A DNA stretch of 64,000 nucleotides from Petrolisthes cinctipes. Taxonomy: Eukaryota; Arthropoda; Malacostraca; Decapoda; Porcellanidae. The notes below the pieces were generated by a model that ran no database searches, had not been told where the DNA came from, and saw nothing but the letters and a program-made list of their open reading frames with translations. Shown piece by piece: positions 13,503 to 26,047 of this stretch. The translations under genes were made by a program, and so were the position numbers. The stretch spans positions 434,001-498,000 of the forward strand of contig JAWQEG010000287.1 in assembly GCA_033782935.1 (NCBI GenBank), written 5' to 3'. The stretch's first letter is position 1; each line of letters begins with the position of its first letter.

Positions 13503-16020
13503 CTGGGTCCCAGAAGCGATCTGTACATGCCTACTCAGTGCTAGAATATTTTCAAAATATAGACCCAAAACATGCTAGAAATAGATATTTTAGGTGCCCA
13601 AAGTCGATATCTCAAATTCAGGCCCAAAACACCCGAAAATCCGATATTTTGGAGTCCCAGAAGCAATCTGTACATGCCTACTCCGTGTTAGAGTATTTTC
13701 AAAATACAGGCCCAAATTACTGTATACTGAAAATTGATCTTTTAGGTGCCCAAAGTCGATATGTGCATGCATCTTCTGTTTCCGTTTATATCTCAAATTC
13801 AGGTTCCTAACACCCGGAAATTCGATATTTTGGGGTCCCAGAAGCGATCTGTAAATGCCTATTCAGATACAGGCCCAAAACATGCTGAAAATCGATATTT
13901 TTGGTGCCCCAAGACAATATGTGTATGCATCTTCTGCAACCGTTTATATTCCAAATTCAACCCCAAAACACCGGAAAATTCGATATTTTTCGGTCCCAGA
14001 AGCGATCTGTACATGCCTACTCAGTGCTAGAATGTTTTCAAAATATAGGCTCAAAACATGCTAAAAATCGATATTTTTAGTGTCCAAAGTCAATCTTCTG
14101 TACCCGTTTATATCCTAAATTCAGGCTCAAAACACCCGAAATATCGGTATTTTTGGGTCCTAGAAGCGATATGTACATGCCTACTCCTAGTTAGAATATT
14201 TTCAAGATAAAGACCTAAAACATGCTCAAAATCGATATTTTAGGTGCCCATAAGTCGATATGTGCATGCATCTTCAGTACCCGTTTATATCTCAAATTCA
14301 GGCTCAAAACACCAGCAAATTCGATATTTTGAGGTCCCAGAAGCGATGTGTACATTCCTACCCCGTGTTAGAGTATTTTCTAAATACAGGCTCAAAACAT
14401 GCTCAAAATCGATATTTTAAGTGTCCAAAGTCGATATGTGCATACATCTTCTGTACCCGTTTATATCTCAAATTCAGGCTCAAAACACCCGAAAATTCGG
14501 TATTTTTGGGTCCTAGAAGAGATCTGTACATGCCTACTCCTAGTAAGAATGTTTTCAAGATACAGACCCAAAACATGCTCAAAATCGATATTTTAGGAGC
14601 CCAAAAGTCGATATGTGCATGCATCTTCTGTACCCGTTTATATCTCAAATTCAGGCCCAAAACACCTGAAAATTCGATATTTTGGGGTTCCAGAAGCGAT
14701 CTGTACATGCCTACTCAGTGCTAGAATTTTTTCAAAATTTAGGCACAAAACATGCTTAAAATCGATATTTTAAGTGTCCATAGTCGATATGTGCATGTAT
14801 CTTCTGTACCCGTTTATAATTCATTTTCAACCTCAAAACACCCAAAAATTCGATATTTTTGGGTTCCAGAAGCGATCTGTACATGCCTACTCAGTGCTAG
14901 AATGTTTTCAAAATATAGGCTCAAAACATGCTAAAAATCGATATTTTTAGTGTCAAAAGTCGATCTTCTGTACCCGTTTATATCTTAAATTCAGGCTCAA
15001 AACACTCGAAAATTCGGTATTTTTGGATCCTAGAAGCGATATGTACATGCCTACTCCTAGTTAGAATGTTTTCAAGATACAGAACCAAAACATGCTCAAA
15101 ATCGATATTTTAGGTGCCCAAAAGTTGATATGTGCATGCATCTTCAGTACCCGTTTATATATCAAATTCAGAGTCAAAACACCCGAAAATTCGATATTTT
15201 GGGGTCCCAGAAGCGATCTGTACATGCCTACTCACTGCTAGAATATTTTCAAAATATAGTCCTAAAATATGCTAAAAATCGATATTTTAGGTGCCCAAAG
15301 TCGATTTCTCAAATTCAGGCCCAAAACACCCAAAAATTCGATATTTTGGGGTCCCAGAAGCTATCTGTACATGCCTACTCCGTATTAGAGTATTTTCAAA
15401 ATACAGGCCCAAAACATACTGAAAATCGATCTTTTATGTGCCCAAAAGTCGATATGTGCATGCATCTTCTGTACCCGTTTATATCTCAAATTCAGGTTCC
15501 AAACACCCGGAAATTCGATATTTTGGGGTCCCAGAAGTGATCTGTACTGGCCTATTCAGATACAGGCCCAAAACATGCTGAAAATCGATATTTTAGGTGC
15601 CCAAAGTCAATATGTGCATGCATCTTCTGTACCCGTTTATATCTCAAATTCAGGTTTAAAACACCCGAAAATTCGATATTTTGGAGTCCCAAAAGCGATA
15701 TGTACATGCCTACTCCGTGTTAGAGTATTTTCAAAATACAGGCCCAAAACATACTGAAAATCGATCTTTTAGGTGCCCAAAAGTCGATATGTGCGTGCAT
15801 CTTCTGTACTCGTTTATATCTTAAATTCAGTCTCCAAACACCAGAAAATTCGATATTTTGGGGTCCCAAAAGCGATCTGTACATGCCTACTCAGTGCTAG
15901 AACATTTTCAAAATATAGACCCAAAACATGCTAAAAATCGATATTTTAGGTGCCTAGAGTCGATATATCAAATTCAAGCCCAAAACACCGGAAAATTCGA
16001 TATTTTGGGGTCCCAGAAGC
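13427..16020 (+). repeat. Block P, copy 3, with right extension
   Basis: Bases 13,427-15,150 match 561-2,284 (shift 12,866). The whole segment to 16,020 matches 28,786-31,379 (shift 15,359), the right limit set by G at 16,021 against T at 31,380. Shared marks are AATTCAGAGTC near 15,167, CCTAAAATATGC near 15,261 and TGTACTCGTTTAT near 15,806. A single-base private change is ACCGGAAAATTC near 13,970. Confidence 0.85.
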
Positions 16021-16205
16021 GATCTGTACATGCCTACTCCGAGTTAGAGTATTTTCGAAATACAGGCCCAAAACATACTGAAAATCGATCTTTTAGGTGC
16101 CCAAAAGTCGATATGTGCATGCATCTCTGTACCCGTTTATATCTCAAATTCAACCTCAAAACACCCTAAAATTCGATATTTTTGGGTCCCAGAAGCGATC
16201 TGTAC

Positions 16206-19200
16206 ATGCCTACTCAGTGCTAGAATTTTTTTCAAAATATAGGCTCAAAACTTGCTAAAAATCGATATTTTTAGTGTCCAAAGTCATACTTTTGTACCCG
16301 TTTATATCTTAAATTCAGGCTCAAAACACTCGAAAATTCGGTATTTTTGGGTCCTAGAAGCGATATGTACATGCCTACTCCTAGTTAGAAAGTTTTCAAG
16401 ATACAGACCCAAAACATGCTCAAAATCGATATTTTAGGTGCCCAAAGTTGATATGTGCATGCATCTTCAGTACCCGTTTTAATATCAAATTCAGGGTCAA
16501 AACACCCGAAAATTCGATATTTTGGGGTCCCAGAAGCGATCTGTACATGCCTACTCACTGCTAGAATATTTTCAAAATATAGTCCCAAAACATGCTAAAA
16601 ATCTATATTTTAGGTGCCCAAAGTCGATATCTAAAATTCAGGCCCAAAACACCCGAAAATTCGATATTTTGGGGTCCCAGAAGCGAACTGTACATGACTA
16701 CTCCATATTAGAGTATTTTCAAAATACAGGCCCAAAACATACTGAAAATCGATCTTTTAGGTGCCCAAAAGTCGATATGTGCATGCATCTTCTGTACCCT
16801 TTTATATCTCAAATTCAGGTTCCAAACACCCGAAAATTCGATATTTTGGGGTCCCAGAAGCGATCTGTACTGGCCTATTCAGATACACGCCCAAAACATG
16901 CTGAAAATCGATATTTTAGGTGCCCAAAGTCAATATGTGCATGCATCTTCTGTACCCGTTTATATCTCAAATTCAGGCTGAAAACACCCGAAAATTCGAT
17001 ATTTTGGAGTCCCAGAAGCGATATGTACATGCTTACTCCGTGTTAGAGTATTTTCAAAATATAGGCTCAAAACATGTTAAAAATCGATATTTTAAGTGTC
17101 CAAAGTCGATATGTGCATGCATCTTCTGTACCCGTTTATATCTCAAATTCAGGATCAAAACACCCGAAAAATCGGTATTTCGGGGTCCTTTATGCGATCA
17201 GTACATGCCTACTCCTAGTTAGAATGTTTTCAAGATACAGACCCAAAACATACTTAAAAATCGATATTTTAGGTGACCAAAAGTCGATATGGGCATGCAT
17301 CTTCAGTACCCGTTTATATCTCAAATTCAGGCTGAAAAAACCCGAAAATTCGATATTTTGAGGTTCCAGAAGCGATCTGTACATGCCTAGTCAGTGCTAG
17401 AATGTTTTCAAAATATAGGCTGAAAACATGCTAAAAATCGATATTTTAAGTGACCAAAGTCGATATGTGCCTGAATCTTCTGTACCCGTTTATATATCAA
17501 ATTCAGGCTCAAAACACCCGAAAATTCGGTATTTCGGGGTCCTAGAAGCGATCTGTACATGCCTACTCCTAGTTAGAATGTTTTCATGATACATACCAAA
17601 AACATGCTCGAAATCGATATTTTAGATGCCCAAAAGTCAATATGTGCATTCAACTTCAATACCCGTTTATATCTCAAATTCAGGCTCAAAACACTCGAAA
17701 ATTTGATATTTTGAGGTTCCAGAAGCGATCTCCACATGCCTACTCCGTGTTAGATTATTTTCAAATTACAGGCCCAAAACATACTAAAAATCGATCTTTT
17801 AGGTGACCAAATGTCGATATGTGTATGCATCTTCTGTACCCGTTTATATCTCAAATTCAACCCCAAAACACTCGAAAATTCGATATTTTTGGGTCCCAGA
17901 AGCGATCTGTACATGCCTACTCAGTGCTAGAATGTTTTCAAAATTTAGGCTCAAAACATGCTTAAAATCGATATTTTAAATGTCCATAGTCGATATGTGC
18001 ATGTATCTTCTGTACCCGTTTATATCTCAAATTCAACCTCAAAACACCCTAAAATTCGATATTTTTGGGTGCCAGAAGCGATCTGTGCATGCCTACTCAG
18101 TGCTTGAATGTTTTCTAAATATAGGCTCAAAACATGCTAAAAATCGATATTTTTAGTGTCAAAAGTCGATCTTCTGTACCCGTTTATATCTTAAATTCAG
18201 GCTCAAAACACTCGAAAAATCGGTATTTTTGGATCCTAGAAGCGATATGTACATGCCTACTCCTAGTTAGAATGTTTTCAAGATACAGACCCAAAACATG
18301 CTCAAAATCGATATTTTAGTTGCCCAAAAGTTGATATGTGCATGCTTCTTCTGTACCCGTTTATATCTCAAATTCAGGCTCAAAACACCCGAAAATTCGA
18401 TATTTTGGGGTCCCAGAAGCGATCTGTACATACCTACTCACTGCTAGAATATTTTCAAAATATAGTCCCAAAACATGCTAAAAATCGATATTTTAGGTGC
18501 CCAAAGTCGATTTCTCAATTTCAGGCCCAAAACACCCAAAAATTCGATATTTTGGGGTCCCAGAAGCTATCTGTACATGCCTACTCCGTATTAGAGTATT
18601 TTCAAAATACAGGCCCAAAACATACTGAAAATCGATCTTTTATGTGCCCAAAAGTCGATATGTGAATGCATCTTCTGTACCCGTTTATATCTCAAATTCA
18701 AGTTCCAAACACCCGGAAATTCGATATTTTGGGGTCCCAGAAGTGATCTGTACTGGCCTATTCAGATACAGGCCCAAAACATGCTGAAAATCGATATTTT
18801 AAGTGCCCAAAGTCAATATGTGCATGCATCTTCTGTACCCGTTTATATCTCAAATTCAGGCTTAAAACACCCGAAAATTCGATATTTTGGAGTCCCAGAA
18901 GCGATATGTACATGCTTACTCCGTGTTAGAGTATTTTCAAAATATAGGCTCAAAACATGCTAAAAATCGATATTTTAAGTGTCCAAAGTCGATATGTGCA
19001 TGCATCTTCTGTACCCGTTTATATCTCAAATTCAGGATCAAAACACCCGAAAAATCGGTATTTCGGGGTCCTTTATGCGATCAGTACATGCCTACTCCTA
19101 GTAAGAATGTTTTCAAGATACAGACCCAAAACATTCTCAAAAATCGATATTTTAGGTGCCCAAAAGTCGATATGGGCATGCATCTTCAGTACCCGTTTAT

Positions 19201-20553
19201 ATCTCAAATTCAGGCAGAAAACACCCAAATATTCGATATTTTGAGGTTCCAGAAGCGATCTGTACATGCCTACTCCGTGTTAGAATATTTTCAAAATACA
19301 GGCCCAAAACATGCTGAAAATCGATATTTTAGGTGCCAAAAGTCGATATGTGCATGCATCTTCAGTACCCGTTTATATATCAAATTCAGGCTCAAAACAC
19401 CCGAAAATTTCTATATTTTGGGGTCCCAGAAGCGATCTGTACATGCTTACTCAGTGCTAGAATATTTTCAAAATATAGACCCAAAACATGCTAGAAATAG
19501 ATATTTTAGGTGCCCAAAGTCGATATCTCAAATACAGGCCCAAAACACCCGAAAATCCGATATTTTGGAGTCCCAGAAACGATCTGTACATGCCTACTCC
19601 GTGTTAGAGTATTTTCAAAAAACAGGCCCAAATTACTGTATACTGAAAATCGATCCTTTAGGTGCCCAAAGTCGATATGTGCATGCATCTTCTGTTTCCG
19701 TTTATATCTCAAATTCAGGTTACTAACACCCGGAAATTCGATATTTTGGGGTCCCAGAAGCGATCTGTACATGCCTACTCAGATACAGGCCCAAAACATG
19801 CTGAAAATCTATATTTTAGGTGCCCAAAGTCGATATGTGTATGCATGTTCAGCAACCGTTTATATCCCAAATTTAACCTCAAAACACCCGAAAATTCGAT
19901 ATTTTAGGGTCCCAGAAGCGATCTGTACATGCCTTCTCAGGGCTAGAATGTTTTCAAAATATAGGCTCAAAACATGCTCAAAATCGATATTTTAGGTGCC
20001 CAAAAGTTGATATGTGCATGCATCTTCAGTGCCCGTTTATATCTCAAATTCAGGCTTAAAACACCCGAAAATTTGATATTTTGGAGTCCCAGAAGCGATA
20101 TGTACATGCCTACTCCGTGTTAGAGTATTTTCAAAATACAGGCCCAAAACATACTGAAAATCGATCTTTTAGGTGCCCAAAAGTTGATATGTGTGTGCAT
20201 CTTCTGGTCCCGTTTATATCTCAAATTCATGCTCCAAACACCCGAAAATTCGATATTTTGGGGTCCCAAAAGCGATCTGTACATGCCTACTCAGTGCTAG
20301 AACATTTTCAAAATATAGACCCAAAACATGCTAAAAATCGATATTTTAGGTGCCTAGAGACGATATATCAAATTCAAGCCCAAAACACCGGAAAATTCGA
20401 TATTTTAGGGTCCCAGAAGCGATCTGTACATGCCTACTCCGTGTTAGAGTATTTTCGTAATACAGGCCCAAAACATACTGAAAATCGATCTTTTAGGTGC
20501 CCAAAAGTCGATATGTGCATGCATCTTCGGTACCCGTTTATATCTCAAATTCA
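16206..20553 (+). repeat. Block Q, copy 1 (4.35 kb)
   Basis: The longest near-identical segment: it recurs at 32,525-36,871 (shift 16,319, then 16,318 after a 1-bp change near 19,407). It contains copies of U (17,086-18,465), of R (18,129 to about 20,251) and the left edge of S (from 19,955), so it is a composite of blocks also found singly at 6.5-12 kb. The right limit is G at 20,554 against A at 36,872. The start, AGTGCTAGAATTTTTTTC, is a private mark shared with 32,530. Confidence 0.86.
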
Positions 20554-21951
20554 GGCTCCAAACACCCGAAAATTTGATATTTTGGGGTCCCAGAAGCGAT
20601 CTGTACATGCCTAATCAGATACAGGCCCAAAACATGCTGAAAATCGATATTTTTGGTGCCCAAAGTCAATATTTGTATGCATCGTCTGAACCCGTTTATA
20701 TCCCAAATTCAACCACGAAACACCTGAAAATTCGATATTTTTAAGTCCCAGAAGCAATTTGTACATGCCTACTCAGTGCTAGAGTGTTTTCAAAACATAG
20801 GCTCAAAACATGCTAAAAATCGATATTTTAAGTGTCCAAAGTCGATATGTGCATGCATCTTCTGTACCCGTTTATTTCTCAAATTGAGGGTCAAAACACC
20901 CTAAAATTCGGTATTTTTTGGTCCTAGAAGCGATCTGTACATGACTACTCCTAGTTATAATGTTTTCAAGATACAGACCCAAAACATGCTAAAAATCGAT
21001 ATTTTCGGTGCCCAAAAGTCGATATTTGCATGCATCATCAGTACCCGTTTATATTTCAAATTCAGGCTCAAAACACTCGAAAATTCGATATTTTGGGGTC
21101 CCAGAAGCGATCTGTACATGCCTACTTCGTGTTAGAGTATTTTCAAAATACAGGCCCAAAACATGCTAAAAAAAAATATTTTAGGTGCCCAAAGTCGATA
21201 ACTCAAATAAAGGCCCAAAATACCCGAAAATTCGATATTTTGGGGTCCCAGAAGCGATCTGTACATGCCTACTCCGTGTTAGAGTATTTTCAAAATACAG
21301 GCCGAAAACATACTGAAAATCGATCTTTTAGTTGCCCAAAAGTCGATATGTGTATGCATCTTATGTACCCGTTTATATCTCAAATTTAAGCTCAAAACAC
21401 CCGAAAATTCGATATTTTTGGGTCCCTGAAGCGATCTGTACATGCCTACTTCGTGTTAGAGTATTTTCAAAATACAGGCCCAAAACAAGCTAAAAAATAT
21501 TATTTTAGGTGCCCAAAGTCGATATCTCAAATTAAGCACCAAAACACCCGAAAATTCGATATTTTGGGGTCCCAGAAGCTAACTGTACATGCCTACTCTG
21601 TGTTAGAGTATTTTCAAAATATAGGCCCAAATCATGCTGAAAATCGATATTTTAGGTGCCCAAAGTCAATATGTGCATGCATCTTCAGTACCCGTTTATA
21701 TCTCAAATTCAGGCTCAAAACACCCGAAAATTCGATGTTTTGGGGTACTTGAAGCGATCTGTACATGCCTACTCCGTGTTAGAGTATTTTCAAAATACAG
21801 GCCCAAAACATACTGAAAATCGATATTTTAGGTGCCCAAAGTCAATATGTGCATGCATCTTCTGTACCCGTTCATATCTCAAATTCAGGCTCAAAACACC
21901 CGAACATTCAATATTTTGGGGTCCCAGAAGCGATCTGTACATACCTACTCA
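19955..21951 (+). repeat. Block S, copy 2
   Basis: Matches 7,867-9,863 with shift 12,088, and its first 600 bp also lie in block Q. After 21,951 the sequence enters the diverged region, with TTGCTAGAATATTTTCAAATTATAGG instead of block R. Thus S is followed by R at 9.7 kb but not at 21.9 kb. Confidence 0.83.
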
Positions 21952-24900
21952 TTGCTAGAATATTTTCAAATTATAGGTCCAAAACATGCTAAATATCGAT
22001 ATTTTAGGTGCCTAAAGTTGATATCTCAAATTCAGGCCAAAAACACCCGAAAATTCGATATTTTGGGGTCCAAGAAGTGATCTGTACATGCCTACTTCGT
22101 GTTAGAGTCTTTTCAAAATACAGGCCCAAAACATACTGAAAATCGATCTTTTAGGTGCCCAAAAGTCGATATGTGCATGCATTTTCTGTACCCGTTTATA
22201 TCTCAAATTTAGGCTCAAAACACCCGAAAATTCGATATAATCGAGTCCCAGAAACGATCTGTACATGCCTACTTCGTGTTAGAGTATTTTCAAAATACAG
22301 GCCCAAAACATGCTAAAAATCGATATTTTAGGTGCCCAAAGTCGATATCTCAAATTAAGGCCCAAAACACCCTAAAATTCGATATTTTGGGGTCCCAAAA
22401 GCGATCTGTACATACCTACTCATTGCTAAAATATTTTCAAAACATAGGCCCAAAACAAGTTAAAAATCGATATTTCAGGTGCCCAAAGTTGATATCTCAA
22501 ATACAGGCTCAAAACACCCGAAAATTTGATATTTTTGGGTCCCAGAAACGATCTGTACATGCCTACTCAGTGCTAGAATATTTTCAAAATATAGGTCCAA
22601 AACATGCTAAAAATCGATATTTTAGGTGCCCAAAGTCGATATCTCAAATTAAGGCCCAAAAAACCCGAAAATTCGATATTTTGGGGTCCCAGAAGCGATC
22701 TGGACATACCTACTCATTGCTAAAATATTTTCAAAACATAGGCCCAAAACATGTTAAAAATCGATTTTTCAGATGCCCAAAGTTGATATCTCAAATTCAG
22801 GCTCAAAACACCAGAAAATTTGATATTTTTGGGTCCCAGAAGCGATATGTACATGCCTACTCAGTGCTAGAATATTTTCAAAATATAGGTCCAAAACATG
22901 CTAAAAATCGATATTTTAAGTGTCCAAAGTCGATATGTGCATGTATCTTCTGTACCCGTTTATATCTCAAATTCAGGCTCAAAACACCCGAAAATTCGGT
23001 ATTTTTGGGTCCTGGAAGCGATCTGTAGATGCCTACTCCTAGTTAGAATGTTTTCTAGATACAGACCCAAAACATGCTCAAAATCGATATTTTCTGTGCC
23101 CAAAAGTCGATATATGCATGCATCTTCAGTACCCGTTTATATCTCAAATTCAGGCTCAAAACACCCGAAAATTCGATATTTTGGGGTCCCTGAATCGATC
23201 TGGACATGCCTACTCCGTTTTAGAGTATTTCCAAAATACAGGCCCAAAACATGCTGAAAATCGATATTATAGGTGCAGAAAGTCAATATGTGCATGCATC
23301 TTCTGTACCCGTTTATATCTCATATTCTGGCTCAAAACACCCGAAAATTCGATATTTTTGGGTCCCAGAAGCGATCTGTACATACCTAGGCACTCATTGC
23401 TAAAATATTTTCAAAACATAGGCCCAAAACATGTTAAAAATCGATATTTCAGGTGCCCAAAGTTGATATCTCAAATTCAGGCTCAAAACACCCGAAAATT
23501 CCATATTTTGGGGTCCCAGAAGCGATCTGTACATGCCTACTCAGTGCTAGAATATTTTCAAAATATAGGCCCAAAACGTGCTAAAAATTGATATTTTAGG
23601 TGCCCGAAGTCGATATCTCAAATTCAGGCTCAAAACACAAGAAAATTCGATATTTTGGTGTCCCAGAAGCGATCTGTACATGCCTACTCCGTGTTAGAGT
23701 ATTTTCAAAATACAGGCCCAAAACATACTGAAAATCGATCTTTTAAGTGCCCAAAAGTCGATATGTGTATGCATCTACTGTACCCGTTTATATCTCAAAT
23801 TTAGGCTCAAAACACCCGAAAATTCGATATTTTGGGGTCCCAGAAGCGATCTGTACATGCCTACTCAGATATAGGCCCAAAACATGCTGAAAATCGATAT
23901 TTTAGGTGCACAAAGTCAATATGTGTATGCATCTTCTTTACCCTTTTATATCCCAAATTCATCCTCAAAACACCCAAAAATTCGATAATTTAGGGTCCCA
24001 GAAGCGATCTGTACATGCCTACTCAGTGCTAGAATGTTTTCAAAATATAGGCTCAAACCATGCTAAAAATCGATATTTTAAGTGTCCAAAGTCGATATGT
24101 GCATGCATCTTCTCTGTACCCGTTTATATCTCAAATTCAGGCTCAAAACACCCGAAACTTCGGGATTTTTGAGTCCTAGAAGCTATCTGTACATGCCTAC
24201 TCCTAGTTAGAATGTTTTCAAGATACAGACCAAAACATGCTCAAAATCGATATTATAGGTGCCCAAAAGTCGATATGTGCATGCATCTTCAGTACATGTT
24301 TATATTTTAAATTCAGGCTCAAAACACCCGAAAAATCGATATTTTGAGGTCCCAGAAGCGATCTGTACAAGCCTACTCCTAGTTAGAATGTTTACAAGAT
24401 ACAGACCAAAACATGCTCAAAATCGATATTATAGGTGCCCAAAAGTCAATATGTGCATGCATCTTCTGTACCCGTTTATATCTCAAATTCAGGCTCAAAA
24501 CACCCGAAAATTCGTTTTTTTGGGGTCCCAGATGCGATCTGTACATGCCTACTCCGTGTTAGAGTATTTTCAAAATACAGACCTAAAATATACTGAAAAT
24601 CGATCTTTTAGGTAACCAAAAGTCGATATGTGCATGCATCTTCGGTACCCGTTTATATCTCAAATTCAGGCTTCAAATACCCGAAAATTCGATATTTTGA
24701 AGTCCCAGAAGCGATCTGTACATGCCTACTTCGTGTTAGAGTATTTTCAAAATACAGGCCCAAAACATGCTGAAAATCGATCTTTTATGTGCCCTAAGTC
24801 AATATGTACATCCATCTTGTGTACCCGTTTATCTCTCAAATTAAGGCTCCAAACACCCAAAAATTCGATATTTTGGGGTCCCAGAAGCGATCTGTACATG

Positions 24901-26047
24901 CCTATTCCGTGTTAGAGTATTTTCAAAATACAGGCCCAAAACATGCTGAAAATCGATATTTTAGGTGCCCAAAGTCAATACCTGCTTGCATCTTCTGTAC
25001 CCGTTTATATCTCAAATTCAGGCTCAAAACACCCAAAAATTCGATATTTTGGGGTCCCAGAAGGGATCTGTACATGCCTACTCAGATACAGGCCAAAAAC
25101 ATGCTGAAAATAGATATTTTAGGTGCCCAAACTCAATATGTGTATGCATCTTTTGCACCCGTTTATATCCCAAAATTTAAACTCAAAGAACCCGAAAATT
25201 CGATATTTTGGGGTACCAGAAGCGATTTGTACATGCCTACTCCGTGTTAGAGTACTTTCAAAATATAGGCCCAAAACATGCTGAAAATCGATCTTTTAGG
25301 TGCCCAAAGTCAATATGTGCATGCATCTTCTGTACCCGTTTATATTTCAAATTAAGGCTCAAAACACCCGAAAATTCGATATTTTGGGGTCCCAGAAGCG
25401 ATCTGTACATTCCTTCTCAGTGCTAGAATATTTTCAAAATATAGGCCCAAAACGTGTTAAAAATTGATATTTTAGGTGCCCTAAGTCGATATCTCAAATT
25501 CAGGCTTAAAACACCCGTAAATTCGATATTTTGGGGTCCCAGAAGCTATGTGTACATGCCTACTATGTGTTAGAGTATTTTCAAAGTACAGGCTCAAAAC
25601 ATGCTGAAAATCGATATTTTAGGTGCCCAAAGTCAATATGTGTATGCATCTTCTGCACCCGTTTATATCCCAAATTCAACCTCAAAACACCCGAAAATTC
25701 GATATTTTTGGGTCCCAGAAGCGATATGTACATGCCAACTCCGTGTTAGAGTTTTTTTTTTAATTCATACCCAAAACATACTTAAAATCGATATTTTAGG
25801 TGCCCAAAGTTAATACGTGCATTCTTCTTCTGTACCCGTTTATATCTCAAATTCAGGTTCAAAACACCCGAAAATTCGATATTTTTGGGTCCCAGAAGCG
25901 ATCTGTACATGCCTACTTAGTGCTAGAATATTTCCAAAATATAGGCCAAAAACATGCTAAAAATCGATATTATAGGTGCCCAAAGTCGATATCTCAAACC
26001 GAGGCCCAAAACACCCGAAAATTCAATATTTTGTGGTCCCAGAAGCT
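21952..26047 (+). repeat. Diverged satellite segment without close copies here
   Basis: About 4.1 kb of the same satellite, but I found no near-identical partner in the window. It holds the run of 147-bp monomers (22,341-22,928). It also holds an ordered series of 158-bp type, TTTTAAGTGTCC type and CCTAGTTAG type near 23,860-24,260. A small tandem pair of CCTAGTTAG-type monomers lies near 24,160-24,450 (CAGACCAAAACATGC in both). Small oddities are GTACATACCTAGGCACTC near 23,380 (5-bp insertion), CATCTTCTCTG near 24,108 (2-bp insertion), and a short T run followed by AATTCATACCC near 25,752. No gene or mobile element is seen. Confidence 0.8.
22341..22928 (+). repeat. Run of four consecutive 147-bp short monomers
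   Basis: The box GTCGAT or GTTGAT occurs at 22,341, 22,488, 22,635, 22,782 and 22,929, giving four successive periods of exactly 147 bp. Each short monomer lacks the 29 bases between CGATAT and CTCAAA, including TGCATGCA and the ACCCGTTTATAT tail. The deletion ends share ATAT, which suits slippage or microhomology repair. The monomers alternate as two near-identical 294-bp dimers (GTCGAT and GTTGAT types). Since 147 is three times 49, a 250-codon open frame runs across this stretch (22,276-23,028), but it is only the repeat read in one frame. Elsewhere 147-bp monomers usually occur singly between full-length ones, for example near 739, 4,052, 13,602 and 40,911. Confidence 0.9.

Noticed and set aside
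22341..22928. Telomeric or simple-sequence microsatellite
   Set aside because: The period is 147-176 bp and no run of short telomere-like units is present.
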